Shown here piece by piece: positions 26,130 to 35,584 of a stretch of 64,000 bases of DNA. Both the position numbers and the translations under genes were made by a program. Position 1 is the first letter of the stretch. Every line of letters begins with the position of its first letter. Source of the DNA: Candidatus Zixiibacteriota bacterium (GTDB taxonomy: Bacteria > Zixibacteria > MSB-5A5 > WJJR01 > JAJRUJ01); assembly GCA_020051695.1 (NCBI GenBank), contig JAGVQM010000012.1, forward strand, positions 132,361 to 196,360, written 5' to 3'. The notes below the pieces were generated by a model that saw nothing but the letters and a program-made list of their open reading frames with translations, made no database searches and was not told the DNA's origin.

Positions 26130-27014
26130 CTACGTCGCCGGACCCTCTTTCAATGATTGATGAATGCCGGCCTGCGGGCCGCACATATATTCCAGCAAGA
26201 GCGAGAGCGTTTTGCGCAATTCTGCGCGCGGGGCGATGATATCAAGAAAACCGTGATCGCGGATGAATTCCGAAGACTGGAAACCCTCGGGCAATTCTTG
26301 CCGGATCGTCTGCCGGATCACCCGTGGTCCGGCAAACCCGACCAGGGCCTGCGGTTCGGCCACAATGACATCCCCCAGCGAGGCAAACGAGGCAGTCACT
26401 CCGCCGGTGGTGGGATTGGTCAATACAGAAATATAGGGAATTTTTGCTTCGCGGAGCTCGGCCAGCAGCACACAGGTCTTCGCCATCTGCATCAACGAAT
26501 AAATCCCCTCCTGCATCCGCGCACCGCCGGAACAACTGATCAAGACCAGCGGAATCCGGCGATCCAGCGAGCGCTCGATGGCCCGCGCGACTTTTTCGCC
26601 GACAACAGAACCCATACTGCCGCCGATAAATGAAAAATCCATCACCCCGAAACTGATAGTGCGCCCGTCAATCCGCCCGATCCCGCAGATGATGGCATCA
26701 TTGATCCCGGTTTTCTGCTGCGTCTTGCTGATCCGCTCCGGGTAGGAAATTCGGTCTTCGAAATGCAGCGGATCGACACTGCTCAGCGAGGCGTCGAATT
26801 CATCGAGTTTGCCGTCATCCAGCAACAGTGCGATATACTGATTATAACGGATCTGGAAATGATAATGACAGGCCGGGCAAACCCACAGCAGCCGTTCCAA
26901 TTCCCGCCCGTAAACAATTTCACCGCAACTGGTACACTTGGTCCAAATGCCGTCGGGAATTGTCTTCTTCTCCTGGCGGACCAGCCGTTCCTTGTTTTTA
27001 CGAAACCATTCCAT
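26130..27014 (-). CDS. accD: acetyl-CoA carboxylase carboxyltransferase subunit beta
   Basis: 294 aa. An N-terminal zinc ribbon (WTKCTSCGEIVY and CPACHYHFQI) is followed by the carboxyltransferase crotonase-like core with FSFIGGSMGSVVGEK, LISCSGGARMQEG, TNPTTGGVTASFASLGD and VGFAGPRVI. It transfers CO2 from biotin-BCCP to acetyl-CoA in fatty acid synthesis with AccA, which is not in this window. GGAGGTGA precedes the ATG. It is commonly next to folC, as here. Confidence 0.97.
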   Translation of the reverse strand: MEWFRKNKERLVRQEKKTIPDGIWTKCTSCGEIVYGRELERLLWVCPACHYHFQIRYNQYIALLLDDGKLDEFDASLSSVDPLHFEDRISYPERISKTQQKTGINDAIICGIGRIDGRTISFGVMDFSFIGGSMGSVVGEKVARAIERSLDRRIPLVLISCSGGARMQEGIYSLMQMAKTCVLLAELREAKIPYISVLTNPTTGGVTASFASLGDVIVAEPQALVGFAGPRVIRQTIRQELPEGFQSSEFIRDHGFLDIIAPRAELRKTLSLLLEYMCGPQAGIHQSLKEGPAT

Positions 27015-27119
27015 AATTCACCTCCGAGCGGGCACACCCTTCCCAGCTCGGTACCGCGGCAACATACTCAGATTGTCTGCCGTTGGCCAGCCAAATTCCG
27101 TGACCGGGAAAACCGGATA

Positions 27120-27602
27120 TTACATGAATTTTGCCACGTCCCCCTGCAGCACTTTCATGAACACCAACGCATCCTCTACCGGTGTATCATAATAACGCCT
27201 GCGGCGGCCGATCATCTCATATCCCACTGTTTTGTAAAAACTTATCGCGGAGATATTTGAAACGCGAACGTCCAGGATGGCACAGAGTTTAAGCCGGTCG
27301 CGCCCCCATAATTCCGCCTGCTGCAAAAGCGATCCGCCGATGCCCCGGCCCCGGTGTGATTGCCGCACCGCAATATTATGAATTTGCAGCTCGTCATCTT
27401 GTTCGACTGCGCAGATATATCCGGTGACGGTGCTGTCGTCAACCGCCACGAAATTGGCCGCCCAGTCTTCAGCCAACCATTGCGTGAAGGCATCTCGTGG
27501 CCACGCATCGGTGAAGGTCTCCAACTCGATGGCCACCACCGCATCGACATCGCCGGGGACCATCGGGCGAATGCGGACGTTTAGTGGGTCGGTTTGGACC
27601 AT
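27120..27602 (-). CDS. rimI: ribosomal-protein-alanine N-acetyltransferase (GNAT)
   Basis: About 160 aa GNAT domain. The acetyl-CoA loop is VRQSHRGRGIGGSLL, preceded by LQIHNIAV and followed by DVRVSNISAISFYKTVGY, the RimI pattern. Its start lies inside the end of tsaB (about 22-nt overlap), the usual tsaB-rimI coupling. A role in acetylating S18 is the family default. Confidence 0.85.
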   Translation of the reverse strand: MVQTDPLNVRIRPMVPGDVDAVVAIELETFTDAWPRDAFTQWLAEDWAANFVAVDDSTVTGYICAVEQDDELQIHNIAVRQSHRGRGIGGSLLQQAELWGRDRLKLCAILDVRVSNISAISFYKTVGYEMIGRRRRYYDTPVEDALVFMKVLQGDVAKFM

Positions 27603-28255
27603 TTGCGAAAACCCGGCGTCGGGCCGTAATCCAACCGCCAATCGCGGCGGTCAATGATGTCGCCGGCGGCAATTTTCTCTTCACCCCAGAGGGCCAAACG
27701 CCCCCCGGCACTGGACGCCGGAGATTGGTGGAATTCGATATCGCTACCCCGCTGCACCGACGCCTTTTCCAGTTCCTGCAGATGCGGGCCGACGATTCGC
27801 ATCGCACCCGAGATCATGGCGGCGATTTCCTCTGCGGTACGGATTTCAACAGGGGGAGCTGCGCTCTGCTGCGCCGCAAACATCCTCCAGTAATACAAGT
27901 TTCCACGACAGGGGATCAGGATGCCCAGCGGTTTGTCGGGATCGGCATATTCCCGCGACAAAAATTCAAAACTGGTCAGGGTGGCGACCGGCAAGTTCGC
28001 CGGTGTGGCCAAACCCATCACGCAGGCCGCGCCGACCCGCAAACCGGTGTAAGACCCGGGACCGGAAATGACGGCATAGCCGTCGATCTCGGCCGGGGAA
28101 TACCCGTACAATTGGATAAACGTGATGAATTCGCCCGGCAGCAATTCGGCATGACGCCGTTGCGCACTCACCCGGCGCGTCCCGATGACCCGCTGGTCCA
28201 CCGCCAAACCCAGCAGTAAATCCTCACCCGAACAATCCAGGCCGGCGACAATCAT
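27581..28255 (-). CDS. tsaB: tRNA threonylcarbamoyladenosine biosynthesis protein TsaB
   Basis: 224 aa. N-terminal ASKHA fold: VAGLDCSGEDLLLGLA, QRRHAELLPGEF, and the diagnostic VISGPGSYTGLRVGAA. TsaB scaffolds TsaD and TsaE in making t6A on ANN-decoding tRNAs. The ATG overlaps the tsaE stop (ATGA). tsaD is not in the window. Confidence 0.94.
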   Translation of the reverse strand: MIVAGLDCSGEDLLLGLAVDQRVIGTRRVSAQRRHAELLPGEFITFIQLYGYSPAEIDGYAVISGPGSYTGLRVGAACVMGLATPANLPVATLTSFEFLSREYADPDKPLGILIPCRGNLYYWRMFAAQQSAAPPVEIRTAEEIAAMISGAMRIVGPHLQELEKASVQRGSDIEFHQSPASSAGGRLALWGEEKIAAGDIIDRRDWRLDYGPTPGFRKWSKPTH

Positions 28256-28707
28256 GACGGCATCCTGTCGTTTTGCGGCAGCACGTCCTCGCGTATGACG
28301 ATCACCCGCTCGCGATCGCCGGTCCGCTCGAACTCAATGTGCCAGCGGAAGGGGAACTCCAGCTCGGGCAGGTTTCCGGCCCATTCGACCAGCACCACGG
28401 TCTGCCCATCATCACAAGCATCCAGCCCAAAATCGACGATCTCCCCGCTCGAACGCACACGATACAAATCAAGGTGGCATACGCGCAGGCGTCCCTGATA
28501 GAGATTTAACAGACTATACGTGGGTGAGACAATGTGTTCCTGAATGCCCAACGCCCGGCCAACGCCCCGGACCCATACTGTCTTGCCCGCGCCCAGTGGC
28601 CCGGTAAGGCCGACCCAGTCGCCGGGAACCAGCGACGCGGCAAATGCAGCAGCGAAGTCTGCGGTCTGTTCCGGCGAAGTGCTGACCAGACGTTCTGTCG
28701 TGCTCAT
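28252..28707 (-). CDS. tsaE: tRNA threonylcarbamoyladenosine biosynthesis ATPase TsaE
   Basis: About 151 aa. Walker A is LTGPLGAGKTVWVRGVG, then HIVSPTYSLLNLY and HLDLYRVRS, and the VLVEWAGNLPE strand typical of TsaE. The start overlaps the stop of the PorX-type regulator gene by 4 nt, so tsaE translation is tied to the regulator gene. Confidence 0.95.
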   Translation of the reverse strand: MSTTERLVSTSPEQTADFAAAFAASLVPGDWVGLTGPLGAGKTVWVRGVGRALGIQEHIVSPTYSLLNLYQGRLRVCHLDLYRVRSSGEIVDFGLDACDDGQTVVLVEWAGNLPELEFPFRWHIEFERTGDRERVIVIREDVLPQNDRMPS

Positions 28708-30263
28708 CTTGGTTCGAGGGTCGCCACGGGCAATACCATTTCGGGCAGACTGATCCCCCCGTGCTGGAATGTCCCGGCAAACCGGCGCTGGTATTCGTTG
28801 AATTGCGTGGGATAGACAAAAAAGAAATCTTCCTTGGCGATCAGATACGATGTCGAGATCGTAAACGTCGGCAGGCGGTATTCTTCCGGATTGCGGATCA
28901 GCATCGATTCCTTGGGTTCGCCGTTTAAGTTGTCGCCGTATTTGTACCGCAGGTTGGTCGAGGAATCCTTGCGGGCGCGGGCAACGGTGCCGCGCGTCCC
29001 CAGAATACTGCCGTGATCGGAGGTGACCACGACCACACAATCCTGCCGCGCCAACTGCCTGAGGACTTTGAACCAGGAGGAATTGGTGAACCAGGTTTTC
29101 ATTAGATCGCGAAACGCGCCCTGATCGGGGGCCAGCTCGCGCAACAACTCCGATTCCGAGCGGCCATGGGTCAGGTTGTCCACGAAGTTGTAGACGACCG
29201 ACAACAGCGGCGCATTGGCATACGTGCCCACTTTTTTGGCCAGCCGGTCACCTTCTTCCTGGTCGAGGACTTTGACATATTTTGCCTCGGGTTTCAGCCG
29301 AATCCCCAGCCGGGCGAGCTGTTCGTCGAGCAATTGACGTTCAAGGCGGTTGCGGGAATATTCGTCCTTGCTGCCGATCTGCCACAATTCCGGGTGCAGG
29401 CGTTTGACATCGGCCGGGTATAACCCGGAAAAAATGGCGTTACGGGAAAACGGCGTAGCCGAGGGCAAAATCGAAAAGTAATGTTCGCGGCGGACATTGA
29501 AATATTCGGCCACTTCCGGTTCGATATGCAGCCATTGATCCAGACTCATACAATCGATGACAAAGAAAAACACCTGCCGGCCCGCTTTCAGGTGCGGCGC
29601 AACCCAGCGCGGGACGACATCGACCGACAACGGCGGGCGGGCGGCAGCGTCATTCACCCAGTCGAGATAATTTCTTTCGACGTACTTGCCAAATTCCGCG
29701 GACCACTGGCGATGGTGCTCCAGCCGGATATCATCCAATCCCAGATTGGGAAACCGCGCAATATCGAGGTCCCACTGCGACAGCTTGAGATGGACATCGA
29801 TCCAGTCCCCCCAGGCCATTGGGCCGTAGAGTCTTTGTTGCAATTGGGCCAGGTCGGCGGCGTACTGGCGCGAGAGGTGTTCGGTTTGAATTTTGCCGGA
29901 ATGGAGGTGCCGTTTGATGACCGAAAGGATCTGTGAGGGGTTGACCGGTTTGGTCAGATAATCGTCGATTTTTTTGCCGATCGCCTGCTCCATTAAATGT
30001 TCTTCCTCGGACTTGGTCACCATGACCACGGGCAGGTTCGGGGCGATGTGTTTAATCTCCTCCAGCGTCGAAAGCCCGTCGCGGCCGGTCATCATTTCGT
30101 CCAGCAGCACCAGGTCATACCGGTTGTTGGCGATCAATTCGAGCGCCTCATCACCGCTGGTCGCCCCGCTGACCAGATAACCGCGCTCCCGCAGGAACAT
30201 CATATGCGATTCGAGGTGATCGATTTCATCGTCGACCCAGAGGATACTGTTTGTTTCCGGCAT
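28704..30263 (-). CDS. porX: response regulator with PglZ domain (PorX-type)
   Basis: 519 aa. Residues 1-120 are a receiver domain with WVDDEID, phospho-acceptor Asp55 in DLVLLDEMM and Lys105 in YLTKPVNP. After a helical linker, residues ~200-510 form a PglZ domain of the alkaline-phosphatase fold with metal-ligand motifs FFFVIDCMSLDQW, ILPSATPFSRNAIFSGL, VVVTSDHGS and TFQHGG. In Bacteroidota the same architecture is PorX, which controls type IX secretion. A histidine kinase gene lies 36 bp upstream. The symbol is by architecture only; no type IX genes are visible here. Confidence 0.85.
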   Translation of the reverse strand: MPETNSILWVDDEIDHLESHMMFLRERGYLVSGATSGDEALELIANNRYDLVLLDEMMTGRDGLSTLEEIKHIAPNLPVVMVTKSEEEHLMEQAIGKKIDDYLTKPVNPSQILSVIKRHLHSGKIQTEHLSRQYAADLAQLQQRLYGPMAWGDWIDVHLKLSQWDLDIARFPNLGLDDIRLEHHRQWSAEFGKYVERNYLDWVNDAAARPPLSVDVVPRWVAPHLKAGRQVFFFVIDCMSLDQWLHIEPEVAEYFNVRREHYFSILPSATPFSRNAIFSGLYPADVKRLHPELWQIGSKDEYSRNRLERQLLDEQLARLGIRLKPEAKYVKVLDQEEGDRLAKKVGTYANAPLLSVVYNFVDNLTHGRSESELLRELAPDQGAFRDLMKTWFTNSSWFKVLRQLARQDCVVVVTSDHGSILGTRGTVARARKDSSTNLRYKYGDNLNGEPKESMLIRNPEEYRLPTFTISTSYLIAKEDFFFVYPTQFNEYQRRFAGTFQHGGISLPEMVLPVATLEPR

Positions 30264-30299
30264 ATTTTTTCCGCCTTTGACTGTGCGTCTCCGCCCCGA

Positions 30300-31646
30300 T
30301 TATGGTACACCGGCCCCGCCGGTTTGTTTGGCCGGAATTTTACCGGGCTTGTTCCCGGCAGTCGTGTCGATGATCGGCAATTCCACAACAAATTCCGTTT
30401 GTTCGTGCGGCACGCTGCGGGCCAGATAAATCCGCCCGGCATGGTATTCGGCCACGATGCGGCGGGACAGGGTCAGCCCCAGCCCCCACCCCCGCTTTTT
30501 GCTGGTATGTCCGGGCGAAAATATTTTTTTCTGCTCAGCCGTCGGGACCCCGCGACCGTTATCCGATACTTTGATGACCGCGACATCACGCAGGTCGTTT
30601 TTTTCCAGGGACACGGCAATCCGGCCGGTCCGTGGGTCCACCGCCTCGAGCGCATTTTTGATCAGGTTTTCCAGGACCCAGCCCAGCAATTCGGCATTGA
30701 CCCTGGTTTCCACCGGGTGATCGCACGAGGCGGATATCGTGGCCCCTTTGCCCCGAAACGGCATCCGCGCCTGGAAATATTCCACGGTGCCGCAGACAAT
30801 CTCCCGCAAATCGACCGTGGTCTTGGTCGGTTCGGAACCAATCAAACCGAAACGGTTGGCGACCTGCTCCAGACGATGTGTATCGGCCAGCATCCGCGCG
30901 ATGATATCATCAAAGCTGTTCCCCTGCTCGGCCTGCATGGTAATTTTCCCCTGACGGCTGCGCTCGCGGAAAATCTCCAGCCACCCCAGCAGCGAGGACA
31001 GCGGCGTCCCCAGTTGATGTGCTGTTTCCTTGGCCATGCCGACCCAGATGTACCGCTGTTCGGCCCGTTTCAGATTGCGAAAACCGATATAGGCAATCAA
31101 CAAAAACAGGACGACCAGCCCGACTTCGAGAAACGGTAACAACCGCAAATTGCGGATCAGACGGTAATTGCCGTAATGGATGTAATGCAGCAACTGCCCC
31201 TGATATTCGATGGGCACGGGCGGATAGTATTCATCCATCGCCGCCACGATTCCACGGACCCGTTCGATGTCCCGCGGGCTGCGGCTGGAATCGGAATCGA
31301 CGACCCCGTCCAGCTCGCGCCAGTGCATGGGATTATTGCCCGGGTCGGTGACCACCAGCGGGAACGACCGTTTCTGAATGATCTGCTCAAAGAGGAAGCC
31401 GGTGACCGCCTCGGATTGCGACTCGACCGCCTCGCGCCATTGCTCGGCATAGTTGTTGGCCATGCGCCGTTCGGCGGTCTTGAGCTGCCCGACGACTTCC
31501 TGAGTGTAATAGGCCAGTACCCCGGCGATGACCGCAATACCGAAAATCAAAAAGCCCTTGAACCATAAGGGCAACCCGGTATATCCCGTGGGGTCGTGAA
31601 ACACCAGCCAGCCGTGGTTGAGCAGACTTTTTCGCGACATTGCCAT
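30300..31646 (-). CDS. membrane sensor histidine kinase
   Basis: 448 aa. Two membrane helices (~29-46 and ~169-189) flank a periplasmic sensor segment of ~120 residues with no recognised domain. There is no clear HAMP or PAS. The phospho-acceptor is His210 in KETAHQLGTPLSS. The kinase core has NLIKNALEAV (N box), VSDNGRGVP (G1) and RGWGLGLTLSRRIV (G2). It directly precedes the PglZ response regulator and is the likely partner. Confidence 0.92.
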   Translation of the reverse strand: MAMSRKSLLNHGWLVFHDPTGYTGLPLWFKGFLIFGIAVIAGVLAYYTQEVVGQLKTAERRMANNYAEQWREAVESQSEAVTGFLFEQIIQKRSFPLVVTDPGNNPMHWRELDGVVDSDSSRSPRDIERVRGIVAAMDEYYPPVPIEYQGQLLHYIHYGNYRLIRNLRLLPFLEVGLVVLFLLIAYIGFRNLKRAEQRYIWVGMAKETAHQLGTPLSSLLGWLEIFRERSRQGKITMQAEQGNSFDDIIARMLADTHRLEQVANRFGLIGSEPTKTTVDLREIVCGTVEYFQARMPFRGKGATISASCDHPVETRVNAELLGWVLENLIKNALEAVDPRTGRIAVSLEKNDLRDVAVIKVSDNGRGVPTAEQKKIFSPGHTSKKRGWGLGLTLSRRIVAEYHAGRIYLARSVPHEQTEFVVELPIIDTTAGNKPGKIPAKQTGGAGVP

Positions 31647-31679
31647 TCAGAGACATCGGCGAGAATCCGGCACAGCCGT

Positions 31680-32945
31680 TCAGCCGATTTCATCCTCACC
31701 GCCGAAATACGGCCGCAGCTTTTCGGGAATACGGATTGTCCCGCGCGCGGTTTGATGGTTTTCCAACAGGGCGATCATGGTGCGCGGGAGCGCCAGCCCC
31801 GAACCGTTCAGGGTGTGCACAAAACGCAATTTTTCCTTGGGCGCGGGGCGATAGCGGGTATTCATCCGCCGCGCCTGAAAATCAAGAAAATTGGAACAGG
31901 AGGACACCTCCAGATGATTGTCCACTCCGGCCGACCAGACCTCCAGATCGTAACATTTGGTCGCGGCAAACGACAAATCCCCGGTGGCCAGCATGCGCAC
32001 CCGATAGGGCAGCTCCAGGGCCTGCAAAATATCCTCGGCATCGGCAGTCAGTAATTCCAGCTCGGCGAATGAAGATTCCGGCTGGACGATTTTAACGAGT
32101 TCCACCTTATCGAATTGGTGGACCCGCATCATCCCGCGCGTGTCTTTGCCGTGCGCTCCCGCCTCGCGGCGGAAACAGGGTGTATACGAAACATACTTGA
32201 GCGGTAGGGCCTCGGCTTTCAGCGTCTCGCCGGCATGCAGGTTGGTCACCGGCACCTCACCGGTGGGGATCAGATACATGTCTTCCTCGCCGAGTTTGTA
32301 CATATCGTCGGCGAGCTTGGGCAACTGCCCGGTACCGGTCATGGTTTGTGTGGTCACCAGATATGGCGGACGGATTTCGGTGTAGCCCTCGCGGACATGG
32401 CGGTCGATCATGAAATTGATCAACGCCCGCTGCAACCGCGCGCCGCGGCCGGTCAGCACAAAATACCCGGAGCCGGAAATTTTTGCGCCGCGCGCCAAGT
32501 CCAGCATGCCGAGTTTCTCCCCCAATTCCCAATGCGGGGCGGGGGTAAAAGAAAACGCCGGTTTCTCACCCCACGTACGGATGGTCACGTTGTTGGATTC
32601 GTCGCCGACCGGCACTGATTCATCCGGGACATTGGGCACCCAGAGCAATTTGGCTTGCAAGGCGCTTTCAATTTCCCGCAGTCGGGCATCCATCCCACCA
32701 ATTTGTTCCGAGACGGCTTTCATGGCGGCGATGGCTGCAGCGGCATTCTCTCCGGCCTTTTTCCTTTTGGCGATTTCGGCCGAAGCGGTGTTTAATTGTT
32801 GTTTGAGTTTTTCAACCTCGAGGATATTCTCGCGGCGTTCCTTATCCAGCCGGAGAAGACCATCGAGATCGAGATCGGTGTTTTTCCGCGCGGCGGCGGT
32901 CCTGACCAGTTCGGGATTTTCCCTGATGAATTTTATATCCAGCAT
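31680..32945 (-). CDS. serS: seryl-tRNA synthetase
   Basis: 421 aa, class II. The N-terminal coiled-coil tRNA arm (RRENILEVEKLKQQLNTASA) is followed by motif 2 (YTPCFRREAGAHGKDTRGMM) with RVHQFDKVEL, and motif 3 (LNGSGLALPRTMIALLEN). AAAGGTCAC precedes the ATG. Confidence 0.98.
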   Translation of the reverse strand: MLDIKFIRENPELVRTAAARKNTDLDLDGLLRLDKERRENILEVEKLKQQLNTASAEIAKRKKAGENAAAAIAAMKAVSEQIGGMDARLREIESALQAKLLWVPNVPDESVPVGDESNNVTIRTWGEKPAFSFTPAPHWELGEKLGMLDLARGAKISGSGYFVLTGRGARLQRALINFMIDRHVREGYTEIRPPYLVTTQTMTGTGQLPKLADDMYKLGEEDMYLIPTGEVPVTNLHAGETLKAEALPLKYVSYTPCFRREAGAHGKDTRGMMRVHQFDKVELVKIVQPESSFAELELLTADAEDILQALELPYRVRMLATGDLSFAATKCYDLEVWSAGVDNHLEVSSCSNFLDFQARRMNTRYRPAPKEKLRFVHTLNGSGLALPRTMIALLENHQTARGTIRIPEKLRPYFGGEDEIG

Positions 32946-33058
32946 AGTGTGACCTTTCAGTGATCCTCCTCGCCGCGGTGTGCGTCGATTTCACAGACAC
33001 AAACAATGAACAACCAGTGGTCCCCAATTCCATGCGGGTCCGCATCATTTGCGATTGA

Positions 33059-35383
33059 TCAGGATTCCGATCCCGATTTCGATGGTTCGTACATCGGTGG
33101 ATCGGCCATGCGATAAGTCGGCACCAGCTCGACCAGCCCGCGCCGGGTCGCGACCCGGTCACCGGTCCGGGCAATCTCGAGCAATTTTTCGACGCGCTCG
33201 GTCAAATCTTCAGGCGGCGGCGGGTCATCCGGGGCAATCATGATTTTCGGATGTGCGGACGGCCGCCCGGCGGCGCCGTTTTCGAACAATACCTCGTCGA
33301 GTTTTTCCCCGGCACGCAAGCCGGTGATTTTAATTTCAATATCGACATCCGGCGTCAGCCCCGACAGGGTCACCAGGTCGCGGGCCAGCTCGATGATCCG
33401 TACCGGCTCACCCATATCCAGGACCATAATGTCCCCCGTCCGGCCCAGGGCCGCCGCCTGGACCACCAGCAGCGCCGCTTCGGTACAGGTCATGAAATAC
33501 CGCGTGACCTCCGGATGGGTGACGGTCACCGGGCCGCCCGCCGCGATCTGGCGGCGGAATAACGGTACCACCGAGCCCTCGCTGCCTAATACATTGCCGA
33601 ACCGCACGGCCACCACTTTCATCGGCGAGCCGTGGGCGTACATGCCGCCGATCATCTCCGCGGCACGTTTGGTCGCGCCCATGACGCTGCGCGGATGGAC
33701 CGCCTTGTCGGTCGAGATCAGCACAAATGCGCGCACGCCGACCCGTCCGGCCCAATCCAATAAAAACGATGAGCCGCCGATATTATTGAGCACCGCCGCA
33801 TCGGGATGTGCTTCCATCAAGGGAACCTGCTTGTATGCCGCCGCATGAAAAATGATCTCCGGCGGCGTTTTGGATAACAATCGCTCAAACCGCGTGCCGT
33901 CGCAGATATCAGCGACAAATACCCGGAACGGCAGGTGCGGATACAGGCGGCGCAGCTCGTCGGCCAGATCATGCAGGCCATTTTCCGAGCGGTCGACCAG
34001 ATCGACCCGCGACGGTGAAAACCGGTGCATCTGCCGCACCAGTTCCGAACCGATCGAACCCGCCGCACCGGTGATCATCACCGCACGATTTTGCATAAAT
34101 TCGGCGATGCGCGGCGTATCCAACACTACTGCCTCACGGCGCAGCAAATCCTCGACGCGCACATCACGCAATTGATGAACGCTGACCCGTCCGCCGATGA
34201 GCTCTTTCAGCACCGGCACGGTCTTGAACTCGACATCGATCTTGCGGCAGTTGGTGACAATCCGCCGCATCTGCGCCCCGGTCGCCGAGGGAATGGCGAT
34301 GAGCACTTGGTCGATGCCGTAACGGCTGACCACGGGAGAAATTTCATCGGTGGTCCCCAGCACCGGGACGCCGTGCAGGCGGGTGCCCCGCTTGGCCGGG
34401 TCGTCATCGATCAGCCCCACCGGCCACTGGTTGAGGTCGGGGTTTTTTTTCAATTCCCGGATAATCATTTCCCCGGCATCACCGGCGCCTATAACCAGCA
34501 CACGCTGCCCCGTGCGGAAAAAGCGCGGGGTGAACTCACGCAGCCCCCGGATGAGAAAACGTGAACCGCCGAGAAAAACGATCAACAAAAACCATTCAAT
34601 GATAAATACCGAGCGCGGGTACCCTGCCGCCTGCGCAAAAAATACCGGCAATACCAGAAAACCGGTGCCCACACTCACGGCTTTAACGATGGATAACAAA
34701 TCATTGATCGAAGCGTACCGCCACAGCCCCCCATATAACCGAAAATACAGCAGGGCAGCAGTCCGAATGATAATCACCAGCGGCAGCGTGTTATAGAAAA
34801 GCGAGAAATGATCGGCCGGGATCCCGCCATCGAAACGCAGCCAGAACGCCAGGTAATAGGCCAGGATAATCAACACCAGGTCGCTGACCAGGATCAGCAG
34901 CCGCCGGCGATAGGTCCCCTCCCACGCGCCGGTTTCGGGGCCCGGCGCCGGGTCATACCGGCGAAACACCCACCAGCGCGGCGCTCCGAGAAACAAGATC
35001 ATGACCGCCCAGTACCCCAAAAGAATCCCCCGCGTGGAGGAAACCGGGTCCACCGGATCAAATGTCAGGACGGCAATGACCAGCGTGCCGAAGGTCACCG
35101 CGTTGAATACACGGGTGATTTCCCGAAACGGAGTAGTCACTGTACGGTGGCGATACAGACCGAACAGACCGAACAACAGCATCCAGCCGATGGTCAGATA
35201 TAGCGCGGGGACAGCATGCTCGATTAACGTAAGGTTTTCCCCGGCCGGCGGACTCAGCCATGCCGATTTATATCGCGCCCAGTATACCAGAGCGAGGGAC
35301 AGCTGCAGGGCCAGCATATCCCAGACCACCCACCATCGGATTGTCCTGACTCGCCCCGTCTTGTCCGCGTTTGCATCCATCAT
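33059..35383 (-). CDS. membrane nucleotide-sugar 4,6-dehydratase (CapD/FlaA1 family) with an extra N-terminal membrane module
   Basis: About 774 aa, while the family is usually ~600-650. There are two successive four-helix membrane modules: residues ~15-130 (sugar-transferase-like, with ALYLTIGWMLLFGLFGLYRH) and ~160-290 (the usual CapD type, with YYLAFWLRFDGG and FRLYGGLWRYAS). A first Rossmann domain follows (VLVIGAGDAGEMI), then the dehydratase SDR domain with MITGAAGSIGSELV, AAYKQVPLMEAHP and STDKAV..SVMGATKRAAEM (Met/Lys active site). It likely makes UDP-linked 4-keto-6-deoxy sugars for glycans. Confidence 0.9.
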   Translation of the reverse strand: MMDANADKTGRVRTIRWWVVWDMLALQLSLALVYWARYKSAWLSPPAGENLTLIEHAVPALYLTIGWMLLFGLFGLYRHRTVTTPFREITRVFNAVTFGTLVIAVLTFDPVDPVSSTRGILLGYWAVMILFLGAPRWWVFRRYDPAPGPETGAWEGTYRRRLLILVSDLVLIILAYYLAFWLRFDGGIPADHFSLFYNTLPLVIIIRTAALLYFRLYGGLWRYASINDLLSIVKAVSVGTGFLVLPVFFAQAAGYPRSVFIIEWFLLIVFLGGSRFLIRGLREFTPRFFRTGQRVLVIGAGDAGEMIIRELKKNPDLNQWPVGLIDDDPAKRGTRLHGVPVLGTTDEISPVVSRYGIDQVLIAIPSATGAQMRRIVTNCRKIDVEFKTVPVLKELIGGRVSVHQLRDVRVEDLLRREAVVLDTPRIAEFMQNRAVMITGAAGSIGSELVRQMHRFSPSRVDLVDRSENGLHDLADELRRLYPHLPFRVFVADICDGTRFERLLSKTPPEIIFHAAAYKQVPLMEAHPDAAVLNNIGGSSFLLDWAGRVGVRAFVLISTDKAVHPRSVMGATKRAAEMIGGMYAHGSPMKVVAVRFGNVLGSEGSVVPLFRRQIAAGGPVTVTHPEVTRYFMTCTEAALLVVQAAALGRTGDIMVLDMGEPVRIIELARDLVTLSGLTPDVDIEIKITGLRAGEKLDEVLFENGAAGRPSAHPKIMIAPDDPPPPEDLTERVEKLLEIARTGDRVATRRGLVELVPTYRMADPPMYEPSKSGSES

Positions 35384-35584
35384 TGATCCCGGCTCCCAAG
35401 CCAAGTACGTATTATACAGGCTCGAACCGAATTCGCAAAATCTTTTACCCGGCACGGAGCGCCGTCAATTACGGGAAGTCTTTATATTGTATTGGCTTAT
35501 GTATTATATGTGGGGCGCACACAGGGGAGAGCAAACAAATGAGATAATGGCCGATTGACTGCAAACGCCCGGGCTTTTGCACGA

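Noticed and set aside
28708-29040. A longer N-terminus for tsaE
   Set aside because: The extra residues are a shadow of the PglZ regulator gene; TsaE homology starts at 28707.
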